A stretch of 64,000 bases of DNA from Shewanella psychropiezotolerans (GTDB lineage: Bacteria; Pseudomonadota; Gammaproteobacteria; Enterobacterales; Shewanellaceae): NCBI RefSeq assembly GCF_007197555.1, contig NZ_CP041614.1, positions 4,146,001-4,210,000 on the forward strand, in the 5' to 3' direction. The position numbers were made by a program, and so were the translations under genes. Below are positions 1 to 9,281 of this stretch, piece by piece. Position 1 is the first letter of the stretch. Every line of letters starts with the position of its first letter. The notes beneath the pieces were generated by a model that searched no databases, was not told where the DNA came from, and saw only the letters and a list, made by a program, of their open reading frames with translations.

Positions 1-200
1 TCGACCATGGCACAGGTGGTTCCCTTGCCATTGGTACCAGCAACAGTGATCACCTTAGTGGTACCGAGATCCCTAAGCCCGAGTCGATCGGCCACTTGTG
101 ATACTCGCCCAAGCCCCATCTCTATCTCAGTTGGGTGTATGGCGAGCAAGTAATCTAACCAGATATCTAAACTGGCATCTTGAGCGGGAGCGTTAATCAT
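1..200 (-). CDS. folC: FolC, dihydrofolate/folylpolyglutamate synthase, N-terminal part only
   Basis: Only the first 66 codons are in the window; the gene runs off the left edge. FolC adds glutamate to dihydropteroate and to folates in the cytoplasm. The start of a Mur-ligase-type fold is visible: LDYLLAIHPTEIEMGL, then the ATP-binding loop VAGTNGKGTTCAMV at about residues 52-65, which is very typical of FolC. The ATG at 198-200 has a purine-rich stretch (GAGCAG) about 10 bases upstream. It lies downstream of truA on the same strand. In many gammaproteobacteria accD sits between truA and folC; here that interval holds only a repeat element. Confidence 0.9.
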   Translation of the reverse strand, partial: MINAPAQDASLDIWLDYLLAIHPTEIEMGLGRVSQVADRLGLRDLGTTKVITVAGTNGKGTTCAMV

Positions 201-253
201 GATTATTCTGCTCTTGATAATTAATTAGAAATTTCACCACACAGTGGTGCCGA

Positions 254-522
254 TATATACCCAAGCTACCTCAAGGTGCTCGTTTCAGAGCCCCCGTAGG
301 ATAGCTGAACAAGGCAGTGATTGAGAGAATGGTTACTCCCTTGTCGATAGCACTAACGCAGTGCAGTTATTCTACGGGAGCTCCCGCAGGGCAAGGCGAG
401 AAGCAACATTTTTCTGCGTTATGAAATATTGAATTAGAATAACTAGTACTACTCTTTCATGCCTTGAACTCTGTCACTTCTCGACATGCTGAATCCTGTA
501 TTTTGAAGTAGTTTGGGTATAG
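254..522. repeat. MITE-like element with imperfect terminal inverted repeats
   Basis: This fills the 338-base gap between folC and truA. The left end (254-279) reads TATATACCCAAGCTACCTCA and continues AAGGTGC. The reverse complement of the right end (about 498-522) reads TATACCCAAACTACTTCAAA, so the termini match as imperfect inverted repeats of roughly 20 bp. There is no open reading frame inside. The ACCCAA(G/A)CTAC(C/T)TCAA end resembles a dispersed repeat I associate with Shewanella and related marine genomes; that link is from memory. Exact ends and any target duplication are not resolved. Confidence 0.6.
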
Positions 523-538
523 ATGCCTAGCAGCGCTA

Positions 539-1324
539 TCAATCCAACATAAATAGCGGACCGAGTGCTAATTTTGGCAGTTCATATTTAACCGGATAGG
601 TCACATCAACCATATAGAGCCCATTCGGCTTCGCCGTGGGGGCCGCCTTGCTTCTGTCCTTGAGCGCTAACAGGTCGACAATCCAGTCTTCATTCTGATG
701 ACCTAAACCAATTTCAATCAATGAACCTACGATATTTCGCACCATATGATGCAAGAAGGCATTCGCCTTGATATCCACACATAAGTACATGCCCTGGCGG
801 GTCACATTGACCTCATGGACATGTCGAAACGGGGTTTTAGACTGACAGTGCAGCGCTCTGAAACTGGTAAAGTCATGCTCACCGACAAAATGCTGCGCCG
901 CATGATGCATCTTGTTCTCGTCGAGTTGACCGCGATAATGACTCACACCCGAACGTAAGATCCCGGGTCTTAAATGATAGTTATAGATGATGTAACGATA
1001 ACGTCTGGCCGTCGCGGAGAAGCGAGCATGAAAATCTTCATCGACCAGCTTCACCCATTTGACCGCGATGTCATCGGGCAAGTTCACATTCACGCCTAAG
1101 GTCCAGGCACTCTCTTTACGAATAGCCGTAGTCTCGAAGTGAACCACTTGTCCCGTACCATGAACGCCTGAGTCGGTTCTACCCGCGCAGTGAACGGTAA
1201 TGGGTTGATTGGCTACTTTTGACAGGGCTCGCTCTAATTGAGCCTGGACCGTGTCAACTTCGAGCTGACGCTGCCAGCCATAATACTTGCTGCCATCATA
1301 TTCGATACCTAACGCTACTCGCAT
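539..1324 (-). CDS. truA: TruA, tRNA pseudouridine(38-40) synthase
   Basis: A 261-residue cytoplasmic enzyme that isomerises uridines 38-40 in the tRNA anticodon stem-loop. The N-terminus [20 protein letters not shown] is the family signature. The catalytic aspartate is in [16 protein letters not shown] (Asp51), followed by the [14 protein letters not shown] and [19 protein letters not shown] blocks expected of TruA. Length is normal. It sits downstream of fimV in the pdxB-asd-fimV-truA-folC block on the minus strand, which supports core chromosome. Confidence 0.97.
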   Translation of the reverse strand: MRVALGIEYDGSKYYGWQRQLEVDTVQAQLERALSKVANQPITVHCAGRTDSGVHGTGQVVHFETTAIRKESAWTLGVNVNLPDDIAVKWVKLVDEDFHARFSATARRYRYIIYNYHLRPGILRSGVSHYRGQLDENKMHHAAQHFVGEHDFTSFRALHCQSKTPFRHVHEVNVTRQGMYLCVDIKANAFLHHMVRNIVGSLIEIGLGHQNEDWIVDLLALKDRSKAAPTAKPNGLYMVDVTYPVKYELPKLALGPLFMLD

Positions 1325-1455
1325 ACACCCTCTTTGAACCTGTCTCTGTCGCCACTCATGCTATCAATCATGGGGGTTAGCTCGTTATGAAGAAAACCCA
1401 GAGAAGTTATTTAACCTATTTGGGCGCGGATTTTAGCACACACTTGAATTACAGA

Positions 1456-1483
1456 TAAGAAAAACGGCGCTTGATGCGCCGTT
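1456..1483 (-). terminator. Rho-independent terminator after fimV
   Basis: The inverted repeat AACGGCGC / GCGCCGTT (1463-1470 and 1476-1483) has a 5-base loop TTGAT. A T-run follows on the minus strand (1456-1464), and another T-run lies on the plus-strand side, so it could work in both directions. It lies just past the fimV stop codon. Confidence 0.85.
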
Positions 1484-1504
1484 ATTTTTAGAAGTGGGAC
1501 AAAT

Positions 1505-4474
1505 TTAATCTAAGGAAGTGATTAAACCATTCGCTTCCTCTTTTTGCCTGTCATTACCATCGAGCAGCACCTCTTTAAGCAAGGCTTTCGCGCTGTCGTT
1601 ATCATCAATCTCTATATAGGCCCTGGCGAGATCTAACTTGGCATTGACTGAATTCTCTTCATCATCAACGTCCACCATGGCAGCATTACCCATCAGGCTG
1701 TCCAGCTCTCCCATGTCGACATCTAGCTCTTTATATTGATCCGTGTCCACCACCTCTTCATCAGCCTCATTGAGTAGACGATCGATATCGATAAAACCAT
1801 TGTCCTTCTGGAAGCTGGTAAGGTCATGTTCAGGTACTGCGACCGCAGGAGATTTAGACAACTCTTTAGCATCGAGAGCGGCTAGTGCTTCGTCGACAGT
1901 TAGCTTTTCTTCATCCAGATTCAAAGAAATTTCGCTATCTGCAATTTTGTCACTAGCATCTGATGATGGACTTAGCAGCTCATCATTACTCGCAGGCACA
2001 ATGATTGGCTCTTGGACATCGGCACTCGACTCCCAATCTAGGCTGTTATCATCGGCTTTCTTACCGCCTTTGAGATCGGCAAACATGCCGCCAGCAGGTT
2101 TACTTGCCACAGGGTCTTGGCCAGCTTTAGGATCGACAGCCTCAAGGTCGGCTAACAATGAGTCCAGCGCATCGTCGCTGCTAGGCTCACGTTCAGCGCT
2201 AGGCTCTAGCAGGCTGTCATCCAAGGTTTCAGGTATATCGAGCTGGTCGGCAATACCGGTATCGGCAATATCGAACTCGGCAAGTAATGAATCAAGATCA
2301 TCTTCACTATCTGCAGTCGTCTCTACTTCGCCTTCGAGTTCGGCAGAAATAGCCTCGCTAAGATCGTCCTCAGGCTCGGCAGCTATTTCAGAAGGACTTT
2401 CCTCTACTAAAGCGTCTTCTACCGGAGAGTCTTGGCTTGGTGCATCATTCTTTTCATCAAAACCCGCCAACAGAGCATCAAGATCTTCAGCACTGGCATC
2501 TTGATTTGCATCCACTTCACCTTCGAGCTCGGCAGAAATAGCCTCGCTAAGATCGGGGTCAACAATCGTCTCGCCGCTGGTATCCTCTGCAGGCGCATCG
2601 AACCCTGCCAGTAAGGCATCTAAATCGTCTGCGCTCTCTTTGTCAGCGCTTTCTTTTTCAACAATCTCTTCACCGGATGTATCTTCCTCGGCGGTCATAG
2701 TGACATCTTGCTCTAATTCGGCAGCGATCTCTTCTGAAAGATTAGCAGCATCATCACTCGGTGTATCGACAGCTTCATCGAACCCCGCTAATAGAGAATC
2801 TAAATCATCTTCTGCGACAAGGTCATTCTGGGTTTTGGTCTCACTTTCTGTTTCAGCCTCTGCCTGAGTACTTGCTGCATCGGCAGGCTCATCGAAGCCC
2901 GCTAAAAGCGAATCTAAATCATCTTCTGCGACAACTTCACTCTGAATTTCGGTTTCGGTCTCACTCTCTGGCTCTACCTGAGTACTTACTGCATCGGCAG
3001 GCTCATCGAAACCCGCTAACAGAGAATCCAGGTCATCCGCTGAGACGATTTCACTGCTTGAATCATCAGAGCTGCTAAGTTCAGTGCTCTCTTCTACAGT
3101 GTCAGTTTCAACAGGGGTTTCTTCTACTGGAGCCTCTTCATCTGGGGCTTCATCCTTAGCAGGCTCATCGAAACCCGCTAGTAGAGAATCTAAATCGTCT
3201 TCACCCGCTTTAGCTTCCTCTTCATCTTGCTCCCCCATCGCCTCGGCCCAGAGGTCATCCAAAGACTGGCCTTCCTCTTCGACAGCTTCCTCACTCGGAG
3301 TTTCACCTGTATCAACAAACATATCTGAGGCCAGATCCACCTGGTCATCACTACTCATATCCACTTCCGGCTGCAACTCGGCCGTATCTATGTTCATGAG
3401 TGAATCGATAGAGTCATCATCTTCGGTATCTAGATGAACTGCCATGGCTTCAAGATCTTCTGCTGGCGCCGATGTAGCTTCTGCTTCAGCAGGGGCGCTC
3501 GGCACGGGTGTATCCTCAACATCAATTTCCTTAGCAGTTTCCTCTTCTGTACCAGCGCCTTCATCACGGCGACGTCTTAAGAATAACCACAAAAACACCA
3601 ATACCAGTAATGCGGGAATAGAGATAGCCGCGATTAACATCAGAGGGTTGCTCATCAGATCACGCCACAGTGCTGTATCTTCCTCAGGCTCAGCAGTTTG
3701 CAGCGCATTAACCTGCTCTTGTAAAGATTTAACTTCTTCGCTGAGCCCGGCACCTTGCAGCTTACTCGCTTGCAGCTGCTCTTCTAAAATGGCAACCTGT
3801 TCATCGAGTTCGCCAATCTTATTCTTCAATGTATCTGTATCTGAATCGCCTAAATCCAACTGATCCTGAGCCCTGCCTAGCTCATCTGTGAGTTGCAGGT
3901 TTTTAGCTTCCGCCGCTTCGAGCTTAGCCGTTAGCTCGGTCAAAACCTGGTTTGCTGCAGGTTTCTGAGCCACACTCGTGTCGGCTGGGACAATAGGTAA
4001 GGTGACGGGTCTGGCTGGCGTACTTGTTGGGGCTTGTGTTGTTGGTGCTGCTTGCACAACTTTAGGCTGAGTCGTTTTCTTCCAGCCTTTATCATCTCTT
4101 TCAGCCCGCGATTTAGCCATACTTTTAGGAATGGCCGACATCAAGTCTTTTGACGGAATGAGCAGTATCATGCCTTTTTCTAGACTATTAAAGTTGGCGT
4201 TAGAAAAAGCATGAGGGTTGGCATCATAGATAGCCGCCATGACCTGATAGATACTGACACTGTTATCAGGGCGAACTTTTTGAGCTATGCTCCAGAAAGT
4301 ATCGGAAGACCGAGTCGGGCCATACTGACGATTAGTTTGCCTCATCTCACCATCGGGGCCAGTGATCTTCAGCGGCTCAGCAGCAAAAGCCGTTTGGACC
4401 AGAGGACTAACAGAAAAAACGAGTAGAGCTGAGGCCATCAGACCGACAAGATACGAAGTGCGAAAGTTCATCAA
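1505..4474 (-). CDS. fimV: FimV/HubP-type polar landmark protein
   Basis: A 989-residue inner-membrane protein of the FimV/HubP family, which in Shewanella, Vibrio and Pseudomonas organises the cell pole (chemosensory arrays, flagella, type IV pili). In order: a signal peptide (about 1-32, ending AFAA), a periplasmic LysM-like region with the FimV N-terminal motif around YGPTRSSDTFWSIAQKVRP (about 50-110), a Pro/Thr/Ala-rich linker, a coiled coil (about 178-262), one transmembrane helix (LIAAISIPALLVLVFLWLFL, about 280-300) followed by RRRR, then a long acidic cytoplasmic region. That region repeats the unit DDLDSLLAGFDE or close variants about seven times. The C-terminus (NAKLDLARAYIEIDDNDSAKALLKEVL) is the conserved FimV TPR-like cap. 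Repeat number is typically strain-variable. Confidence 0.93.
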   Translation of the reverse strand: MMNFRTSYLVGLMASALLVFSVSPLVQTAFAAEPLKITGPDGEMRQTNRQYGPTRSSDTFWSIAQKVRPDNSVSIYQVMAAIYDANPHAFSNANFNSLEKGMILLIPSKDLMSAIPKSMAKSRAERDDKGWKKTTQPKVVQAAPTTQAPTSTPARPVTLPIVPADTSVAQKPAANQVLTELTAKLEAAEAKNLQLTDELGRAQDQLDLGDSDTDTLKNKIGELDEQVAILEEQLQASKLQGAGLSEEVKSLQEQVNALQTAEPEEDTALWRDLMSNPLMLIAAISIPALLVLVFLWLFLRRRRDEGAGTEEETAKEIDVEDTPVPSAPAEAEATSAPAEDLEAMAVHLDTEDDDSIDSLMNIDTAELQPEVDMSSDDQVDLASDMFVDTGETPSEEAVEEEGQSLDDLWAEAMGEQDEEEAKAGEDDLDSLLAGFDEPAKDEAPDEEAPVEETPVETDTVEESTELSSSDDSSSEIVSADDLDSLLAGFDEPADAVSTQVEPESETETEIQSEVVAEDDLDSLLAGFDEPADAASTQAEAETESETKTQNDLVAEDDLDSLLAGFDEAVDTPSDDAANLSEEIAAELEQDVTMTAEEDTSGEEIVEKESADKESADDLDALLAGFDAPAEDTSGETIVDPDLSEAISAELEGEVDANQDASAEDLDALLAGFDEKNDAPSQDSPVEDALVEESPSEIAAEPEDDLSEAISAELEGEVETTADSEDDLDSLLAEFDIADTGIADQLDIPETLDDSLLEPSAEREPSSDDALDSLLADLEAVDPKAGQDPVASKPAGGMFADLKGGKKADDNSLDWESSADVQEPIIVPASNDELLSPSSDASDKIADSEISLNLDEEKLTVDEALAALDAKELSKSPAVAVPEHDLTSFQKDNGFIDIDRLLNEADEEVVDTDQYKELDVDMGELDSLMGNAAMVDVDDEENSVNAKLDLARAYIEIDDNDSAKALLKEVLLDGNDRQKEEANGLITSLD

Positions 4475-4604
4475 TTCTTCCCTTTCAAGCGCAGTGATGC
4501 TGCAATTCCAGCAGCGAAGCTTTAGGCAATTGTATTTATTGAGATTACTATAAACCAGAAATCACAGGTCTGCTACTGTTCACAATTCAAAAACAACTGC
4601 TAAA

Positions 4605-4636
4605 ACAAAAAAAGCCTGCATATTGCAGACTTTTTC
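4605..4636 (-). terminator. Rho-independent terminator after asd
   Basis: AGCCTGCA / TGCAGACT arms (4613-4620 and 4624-4631) have a 3-base loop and one mismatch. They are flanked by an A-run and a T-run, so on the minus strand the hairpin is followed by TTTTTTT. It sits between asd and fimV, suggesting fimV has its own promoter in 4475-4604. Confidence 0.75.
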
Positions 4637-4673
4637 ATCAAATTAGGCGTTTAACCTATTATAACATTCGAAA

Positions 4674-5690
4674 TTAATAATAATCGCGAATCAACACCTC
4701 GGCTATTTGAACACTGTTTAGTGCCGCACCTTTTCTAATATTATCAGATACAACCCAAAGGTTTATACCGTGTGAATGAGAAATGTCTTTGCGTACACGT
4801 CCCACGTAAACAGGATCCGTGCCAGCAGATTCAGTTACTGCCGTAGGATACTCTTCATTGGATTCAAATAATTCAATCCCCGGAGCCTCACGCAACACAG
4901 CTTTAACATCTTCGGCTTCGGCAGGTTGAATGGTCTCCAGATGTATCGCTTCCGAATGACCATAAAATACCGGCACCCGAACCGCAGTCGGATTGACGAC
5001 AATATTGTCATCACCGAAGATTTTCTGAGTTTCCCAGACCATCTTCATCTCTTCCTTGGTATAACCGTTTTCCATAAACTTATCGATTTGCGGTAACACG
5101 TTGAAGGCGATCTGTTTTGGATAAACCTTAGGCTCTACAGGAAGACCTTGAAGTAGCTTAGAGCATTGGCCAGCAAGCTCTTCGATAGCCACTTTGCCTG
5201 AGCCCGACACTGACTGATAGGTGGCGACATTGATACGTGAAATACCGAATGCATCATAGATAGGTTTAAGTGCAACCAACATCTGAATCGTCGAGCAGTT
5301 TGGGTTAGCGATGATATTTCGGTTACGGAAATCGGCAATCGCTTCCGGGTTAACCTCAGGGATAACTAGAGGTACATCGTTATCGTATCTGAAATGAGAG
5401 GTGTTATCGATGACAACACAGCCGTTCTCAGCTGCGATAGGCGCCCACTTTTCAGACACATCACCACCGGCAGAGAAGAAGCCTATCTGCGCCTGAGACC
5501 AATCGAAGTCGTCTACGTCAAGAATTTCTACCTGTTTACCGTGAAAGCTGACCGTACCACCAGCGCTACGACTACTGGCTAGAGGAAATAATTTCGCAAC
5601 GGGAAAATTGCGCTCTTCGAGGATCTCTATCATGGTTTGACCCACTGCGCCCGATGCACCTAATACGACAACATTGAATTCTTGCGACAT
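4674..5690 (-). CDS. asd: Asd, aspartate-semialdehyde dehydrogenase
   Basis: NADPH-dependent reduction of aspartyl phosphate to aspartate semialdehyde, the branch point to lysine/diaminopimelate, threonine and methionine. The reading frame extends upstream into pdxB, but the start is set at MSQEFNVVVLGASGAVGQTM (ATG 5688-5690), two bases after the pdxB stop, giving 338 residues, normal for the family. Visible signatures: nucleotide-binding GASGAVG near the N-terminus, the catalytic cysteine in NPNCSTIQM (about Cys132), SVSGSGKVAIEEL, and the late HSEAIHLET motif. Likely co-transcribed with pdxB. Confidence 0.95.
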   Translation of the reverse strand: MSQEFNVVVLGASGAVGQTMIEILEERNFPVAKLFPLASSRSAGGTVSFHGKQVEILDVDDFDWSQAQIGFFSAGGDVSEKWAPIAAENGCVVIDNTSHFRYDNDVPLVIPEVNPEAIADFRNRNIIANPNCSTIQMLVALKPIYDAFGISRINVATYQSVSGSGKVAIEELAGQCSKLLQGLPVEPKVYPKQIAFNVLPQIDKFMENGYTKEEMKMVWETQKIFGDDNIVVNPTAVRVPVFYGHSEAIHLETIQPAEAEDVKAVLREAPGIELFESNEEYPTAVTESAGTDPVYVGRVRKDISHSHGINLWVVSDNIRKGAALNSVQIAEVLIRDYY

Positions 5691-5692
5691 AA

Positions 5693-6856
5693 TTACTGTC
5701 CGATTCCTGAAAAACCTAAATTGGTCAGCCAATTTACATCAGAATGCCCAGTGTTTACTAGCCTTAAGGCACTAAATTCACGCCTATGCTTGTGATTTTT
5801 TCTCATAAAGTCAAACCCATTGTTATTAGAAGAATTAACTTGGGCATTTTTTGATGAATCATCAAGGATGGTTTTTCTAAATAATTCATCGTCATCACGA
5901 AGATCATAGATAAAACGTGCGAGTTGCAGCAGGGACTTCTCATTGGGTATCGACTCGATATCCAATTGAGCGCTCCATAGAGACGGTAATAATGCCATCA
6001 TGGATTTATCAGCATCTCTGCCCAGTACCTGCATCAGCTTCTGATACAGCATATAAGTGCCGCGAGCCTTACCTTCCAGGCTGTAACCCGCAATATGAGG
6101 CGTCGCCAACTCGACCAGAGGAATAAGCTCATGCATAGGATTTGGCTCATCTTCCCACACATCGAGTACCAGCTTGATATCCGGCCTTTCTTGCTTGACC
6201 TTAATCAGCGCGCGATTATCAATCACCTCACCGCGGCAACAATTAAGCAGCCAGGTACCCTGCTTTAAGCTATTGAGTCTGGCTTCATCGAACAAATACC
6301 AGGTCTTATGCTCACCAGTCTTAGTGATAGGCACATGAAGACTTATCACATCACAGCGAGCTATCAGTTCATCTAATGAGACAAAGTCACGGGGATCGCT
6401 ATCTTGAATAACCGGATCATGTAGCAAAACAGTCACGCCATAGGCCTGAAGACACTTGGCCACCGCCGACCCCGTGTTACCCGCCCCCACGATACCCACA
6501 GTCTTATCTTTAAGTTTTCCGCCGAAACGATGAGTGAGCTCCAGCATGGCGATAAAGGCAAACTCACCCACTGCCGTAGCATTACAGCCTGGCGCATTAC
6601 TGAAGGGAATGTCACGGCTCGCAAGATAATCGGTATCGATATGATCTGTACCTATAGTGGCACTGCCGACAAACTTAAGCTGATTATTAAGCGACAACAA
6701 GGACCCATTGACCTGAGTCACAGAGCGTACCAAGAGCACATCGGCATCTTTAACCTGCTCTGGCGTCAGCTCCCTGCCATTAACGGTTTCAATCGTCCCC
6801 AAATCCCCAAATAACTCTTGTACATAAGGCATGTTTTCATCGGCAAGGATCTTCAT
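5693..6856 (-). CDS. pdxB: PdxB, erythronate-4-phosphate dehydrogenase
   Basis: Second step of the DXP-dependent pyridoxal phosphate pathway: NAD-linked oxidation of 4-phosphoerythronate. I chose [20 protein letters not shown] (ATG 6854-6856) as start, giving 387 residues; a longer frame would add 13 non-conserved residues. Domains: D-2-hydroxyacid dehydrogenase with [13 protein letters not shown], the Rossmann motif [26 protein letters not shown] and the catalytic region [17 protein letters not shown], then the PdxB C-terminal dimerisation domain. It is the last core gene before the accessory block; in relatives fabB follows closely on this side. Confidence 0.95.
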   Translation of the reverse strand: MKILADENMPYVQELFGDLGTIETVNGRELTPEQVKDADVLLVRSVTQVNGSLLSLNNQLKFVGSATIGTDHIDTDYLASRDIPFSNAPGCNATAVGEFAFIAMLELTHRFGGKLKDKTVGIVGAGNTGSAVAKCLQAYGVTVLLHDPVIQDSDPRDFVSLDELIARCDVISLHVPITKTGEHKTWYLFDEARLNSLKQGTWLLNCCRGEVIDNRALIKVKQERPDIKLVLDVWEDEPNPMHELIPLVELATPHIAGYSLEGKARGTYMLYQKLMQVLGRDADKSMMALLPSLWSAQLDIESIPNEKSLLQLARFIYDLRDDDELFRKTILDDSSKNAQVNSSNNNGFDFMRKNHKHRREFSALRLVNTGHSDVNWLTNLGFSGIGQ

Positions 6857-7096
6857 TTTAACTTCCAAAAGTGAGGTGAATGCGTTGAATGGCACATTCT
6901 AACAAGGTAGGGGCAGCTTGAGAATGAAGCTGGTTACATTTTTATCTTTGTTCTCGCCTTAGCTTCAAGCGAGCGAGAAGTAAGATACTGAACTGACTTT
7001 TAGGTAAAGATCCCCTTATGAAGCACTTCTGATCGCAGGGGCCAATGATACTCAGGTACCATGATGACATTCCCTACATATATGAACCTATCCCAT

Positions 7097-7786
7097 TTAA
7101 AATAGATGCTTTTGGGAAACACTACACCAAGTAAGCAAGCAACCATCATTGATTTGATATCTAACCACCAAAGCTTCTGTCCTGCCAAACACGGATTGAA
7201 GATAGGTATTATAAGTAAAAAAAAGTTCGCATCTGTTCAAGTCTACATTAATAAGGCTCACAGAATTGAAATCCAGAATTTGATTAATAAATGGGTAAAT
7301 TGCTTTATAAATGGATTCTTTTGCAGAAAACATCAAGGTCAAAAACAATTGAAAATCAGTAAACAGCCTTGAATAACCCCACTCTGTTTCAGAGATAATC
7401 TGTTCATGTATGCTTTGAGCCAACTCAGAGGAAACGATATTTTCAATATCAATACCAACCCCCATCACATTTTCCTCCTGCCAGGCTACCACTGCAACGG
7501 CATGACCATCGCAATGCGAAATTGACCCTGAGACTCCTGCTGGCCAAAGGGGTTGACGACCAGCACCAATTTTGATGGTTTCTGATGTATTAATATGTAA
7601 TTTTGTAAGTACACGTTTGGCACAAATCCTACCAGCCAAAAACTCACAACGACGCTTTAGCATAGCTCGCTCTAATGAGAGTGGCAGCGTGACGCCTTCG
7701 TTGAGCATCAGTTGTTCATATTCTGGTTTATACCTCACACCTAGATAGCTAAGCTGAAGGTTTGAAGGCCAATTCAAAATATTCAT
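7097..7786 (-). CDS. 4'-phosphopantetheinyl transferase (EntD/Sfp type) of the siderophore island
   Basis: A 229-residue protein expected to attach the CoA phosphopantetheine arm to the carrier domains of Irp2 and Irp1. Motifs: LKRRCEFLAGRICAKRVL (about 43-60), GRQPLWPAGVSGSISHC (about 76-92), the Mg-binding GVGIDIE (Asp113, Glu115) and FSAKESIYK (Lys156, Glu157), all in EntD-family order. It is transcribed away from the regulators and preceded by a near-consensus Fur box about 45 bases upstream of the ATG. That implies iron-repressed expression together with the synthases. The family is certain; assignment to this pathway is inferred from position and the Fur box. Confidence 0.88.
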   Translation of the reverse strand: MNILNWPSNLQLSYLGVRYKPEYEQLMLNEGVTLPLSLERAMLKRRCEFLAGRICAKRVLTKLHINTSETIKIGAGRQPLWPAGVSGSISHCDGHAVAVVAWQEENVMGVGIDIENIVSSELAQSIHEQIISETEWGYSRLFTDFQLFLTLMFSAKESIYKAIYPFINQILDFNSVSLINVDLNRCELFFTYNTYLQSVFGRTEALVVRYQINDGCLLTWCSVSQKHLF

Positions 7787-7830
7787 CTTTTTTTACACCA
7801 AGACCCCAATAGCAACAGCCCCCAAGAAAA

Positions 7831-7849
7831 GATAATGATAATCATTGTT
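7831..7849 (-). promoter_or_regulatory. Fur box upstream of the phosphopantetheinyl transferase
   Basis: GATAATGATAATCATTGTT matches the 19-bp Fur consensus GATAATGATAATCATTATC at 17 of 19 positions. The palindromic tract continues three bases further. It is centred about 54 bases upstream of the transferase ATG on the minus strand. Confidence 0.85.
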
Positions 7850-7852
7850 ATC

Positions 7853-8309
7853 TTTTCTAAATTTGTTAGCAATTTATTCCTATGAACTTTACAAATAGCA
7901 CCCTGGCAGACTTTATAGACCGTCATAAGTGTCTCTTCAGTGAAGTCGATGCCATGGTGATGACTTACAGAAAAGATTAAATTGAGAAGGGAATGGTTAG
8001 GACAACACTTATATTTAGCGGTTCTGCCTAAGTTCAGCACCGGGATCGAACTTAGGTAGCCGTTTTGACACTAAGTCTTTTACTCAATTCGAGTTAATAA
8101 TGCCCTTAAATTACTACCAATTCGAGTAGACAGAAAGTGAGATGCTCAACAGAATAGCGTTCTGGTTTCTGCTATGAAATTTGCTCTGTCAATGGAATAG
8201 CAATGAGATACCAGCGATCACTACAGATCATTCCGTGCAGCGCATGTCCATTCATGCCACTGAAATATTTGCGTACTAGCTGACCAAGAAGTTTTAAACG
8301 GTAACTAAT
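7853..8309. other. Intergenic promoter region between the transferase and the first AraC gene
   Basis: No convincing gene. A minus-strand frame of 85 codons (7783-8040) crosses the Fur box and I do not accept it as real. The region should contain the promoter of the rightward AraC gene. The 10-mer CAATTCGAGT occurs twice in direct orientation, at 8085-8094 and 8118-8127. Confidence 0.5.
8085..8127 (+). promoter_or_regulatory. Direct repeat, candidate AraC-type operator
   Basis: Two exact copies of CAATTCGAGT lie 33 bases apart, about three helical turns, both on the plus strand and about 185-225 bases before the first AraC start. AraC-family dimers usually bind direct repeats on one face of the helix, and YbtA-type regulators also autoregulate. 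Function is inferred from geometry only. Confidence 0.4.
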
Positions 8310-9281
8310 ATGAACAACATTTTCACAAAAACTCACTCAAATTCTATCCCAATAACGAATCACTACATCGACCACGGCAATCTGGAAACGCCAACATGTC
8401 AATCATTTGGTGGCTGTTTGGGGTGCCAAATACACACACTTTCCGGCTACGGTGGCTGTACGTCATATCAAGCCAGTTCTGAAGAGAAAAATGTTGTCCT
8501 CCGGCTCCTTATTGTCGTCAAAGGCAACAACATTCGATGGAGCAAAGGCACTGACGAACCACTATTGTTGCAGAAAGGAAAAAGCGTGCTGATATTCTCT
8601 GCTAACACATTCAATGATGTGTTCATCAGCGAAGTTGAAAGCTACGTAGAGATCACTGACATCCGGTTTGACTGTCAATACCTGATGTCGATTTATCAAC
8701 AGATGAGTGAGAAATTTGAGGATAATGGCATTAACCCACGCACTGAAAATCGTCCATTCGTTTTCGACACGAGCATTGAAACTCAACAATTCATCAACCA
8801 ACTGAAAAGCGAAAGTGCCGATAAAGCATCGGATGCAACGGGTAACCTATTTGTAGTGTCACAAGCTTACCAATGCTTATCTAAGCTACTCAACCAGCTA
8901 GAGATGATCATGACCAACAAGAAACATGATAAATATTCTTGTCTGTCTAACCACACGCTAAATAAAATCCGCAAAGCTCACGGTTTGATCACATCGACGC
9001 CAGGTGAAGACTGGAGCATCAAACAACTATGCAACGCAGTAGGCACCAATGAAACCAGCTTCAAACGAGGCTTCAAATTATTGTTCAACAATACCTTCTC
9101 CAAAATTCTTCAACAAATACGCATGGAAGTAGCGGCAAAGGAACTGGAGTCCACAGAGCATCCAATCATTGACATTGTCTTCAACGTTGGATATTCCAGC
9201 CCGTCGCATTTCACTAAACTGTTTAAACAGCACTTTGGACAACCCCCTTTTCAATACCGAAAAAATCGCCATCTCTCTTAG
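8310..9281 (+). CDS. AraC-family transcriptional regulator 1 of the siderophore island (YbtA/PchR type)
   Basis: 323 residues. The C-terminal about 100 residues form the two helix-turn-helix AraC domain: WSIKQLCNAVGTNETSFKRGFKLLF (first HTH) and IIDIVFNVGYSSPSHFTKLFKQHFGQPPFQYR (second HTH with the family signature). The N-terminal half is a ligand-sensing region of the YbtA/PchR kind, expected to sense the ferric siderophore and activate receptor and synthase genes. Unusually, it carries four closely spaced cysteines (Cys30, 36, 39, 50) in CQSFGGCLGC...GGC, which could hold metal or an iron-sulfur cluster; that is speculation. The piscibactin islands of Vibrionaceae, as I recall, also carry two tandem araC genes here. 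Confidence 0.9.
   Translation: MNNIFTKTHSNSIPITNHYIDHGNLETPTCQSFGGCLGCQIHTLSGYGGCTSYQASSEEKNVVLRLLIVVKGNNIRWSKGTDEPLLLQKGKSVLIFSANTFNDVFISEVESYVEITDIRFDCQYLMSIYQQMSEKFEDNGINPRTENRPFVFDTSIETQQFINQLKSESADKASDATGNLFVVSQAYQCLSKLLNQLEMIMTNKKHDKYSCLSNHTLNKIRKAHGLITSTPGEDWSIKQLCNAVGTNETSFKRGFKLLFNNTFSKILQQIRMEVAAKELESTEHPIIDIVFNVGYSSPSHFTKLFKQHFGQPPFQYRKNRHLS

Noticed and set aside
254..522. Considered as a CRISPR array or small RNA gene
   Set aside because: No regularly spaced direct repeats; only terminal inverted repeats, better explained as a MITE-like element.
1743..3863. Long serine-rich plus-strand frames opposite fimV
   Set aside because: Mirror frames created by the acidic Asp/Glu repeats of fimV; no initiation signals and no protein-like composition.
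1505..4474. Tandem DDLDSLLAGFDE repeats considered as a novel repeat protein
   Set aside because: Acidic repeats of this type are normal for FimV/HubP proteins.
7783..8040. Minus-strand 85-codon frame overlapping the PPTase start by four bases
   Set aside because: It contains the near-consensus Fur box of the PPTase promoter, has no recognisable domain and ends in low-complexity hydrophobic residues encoded by that box.
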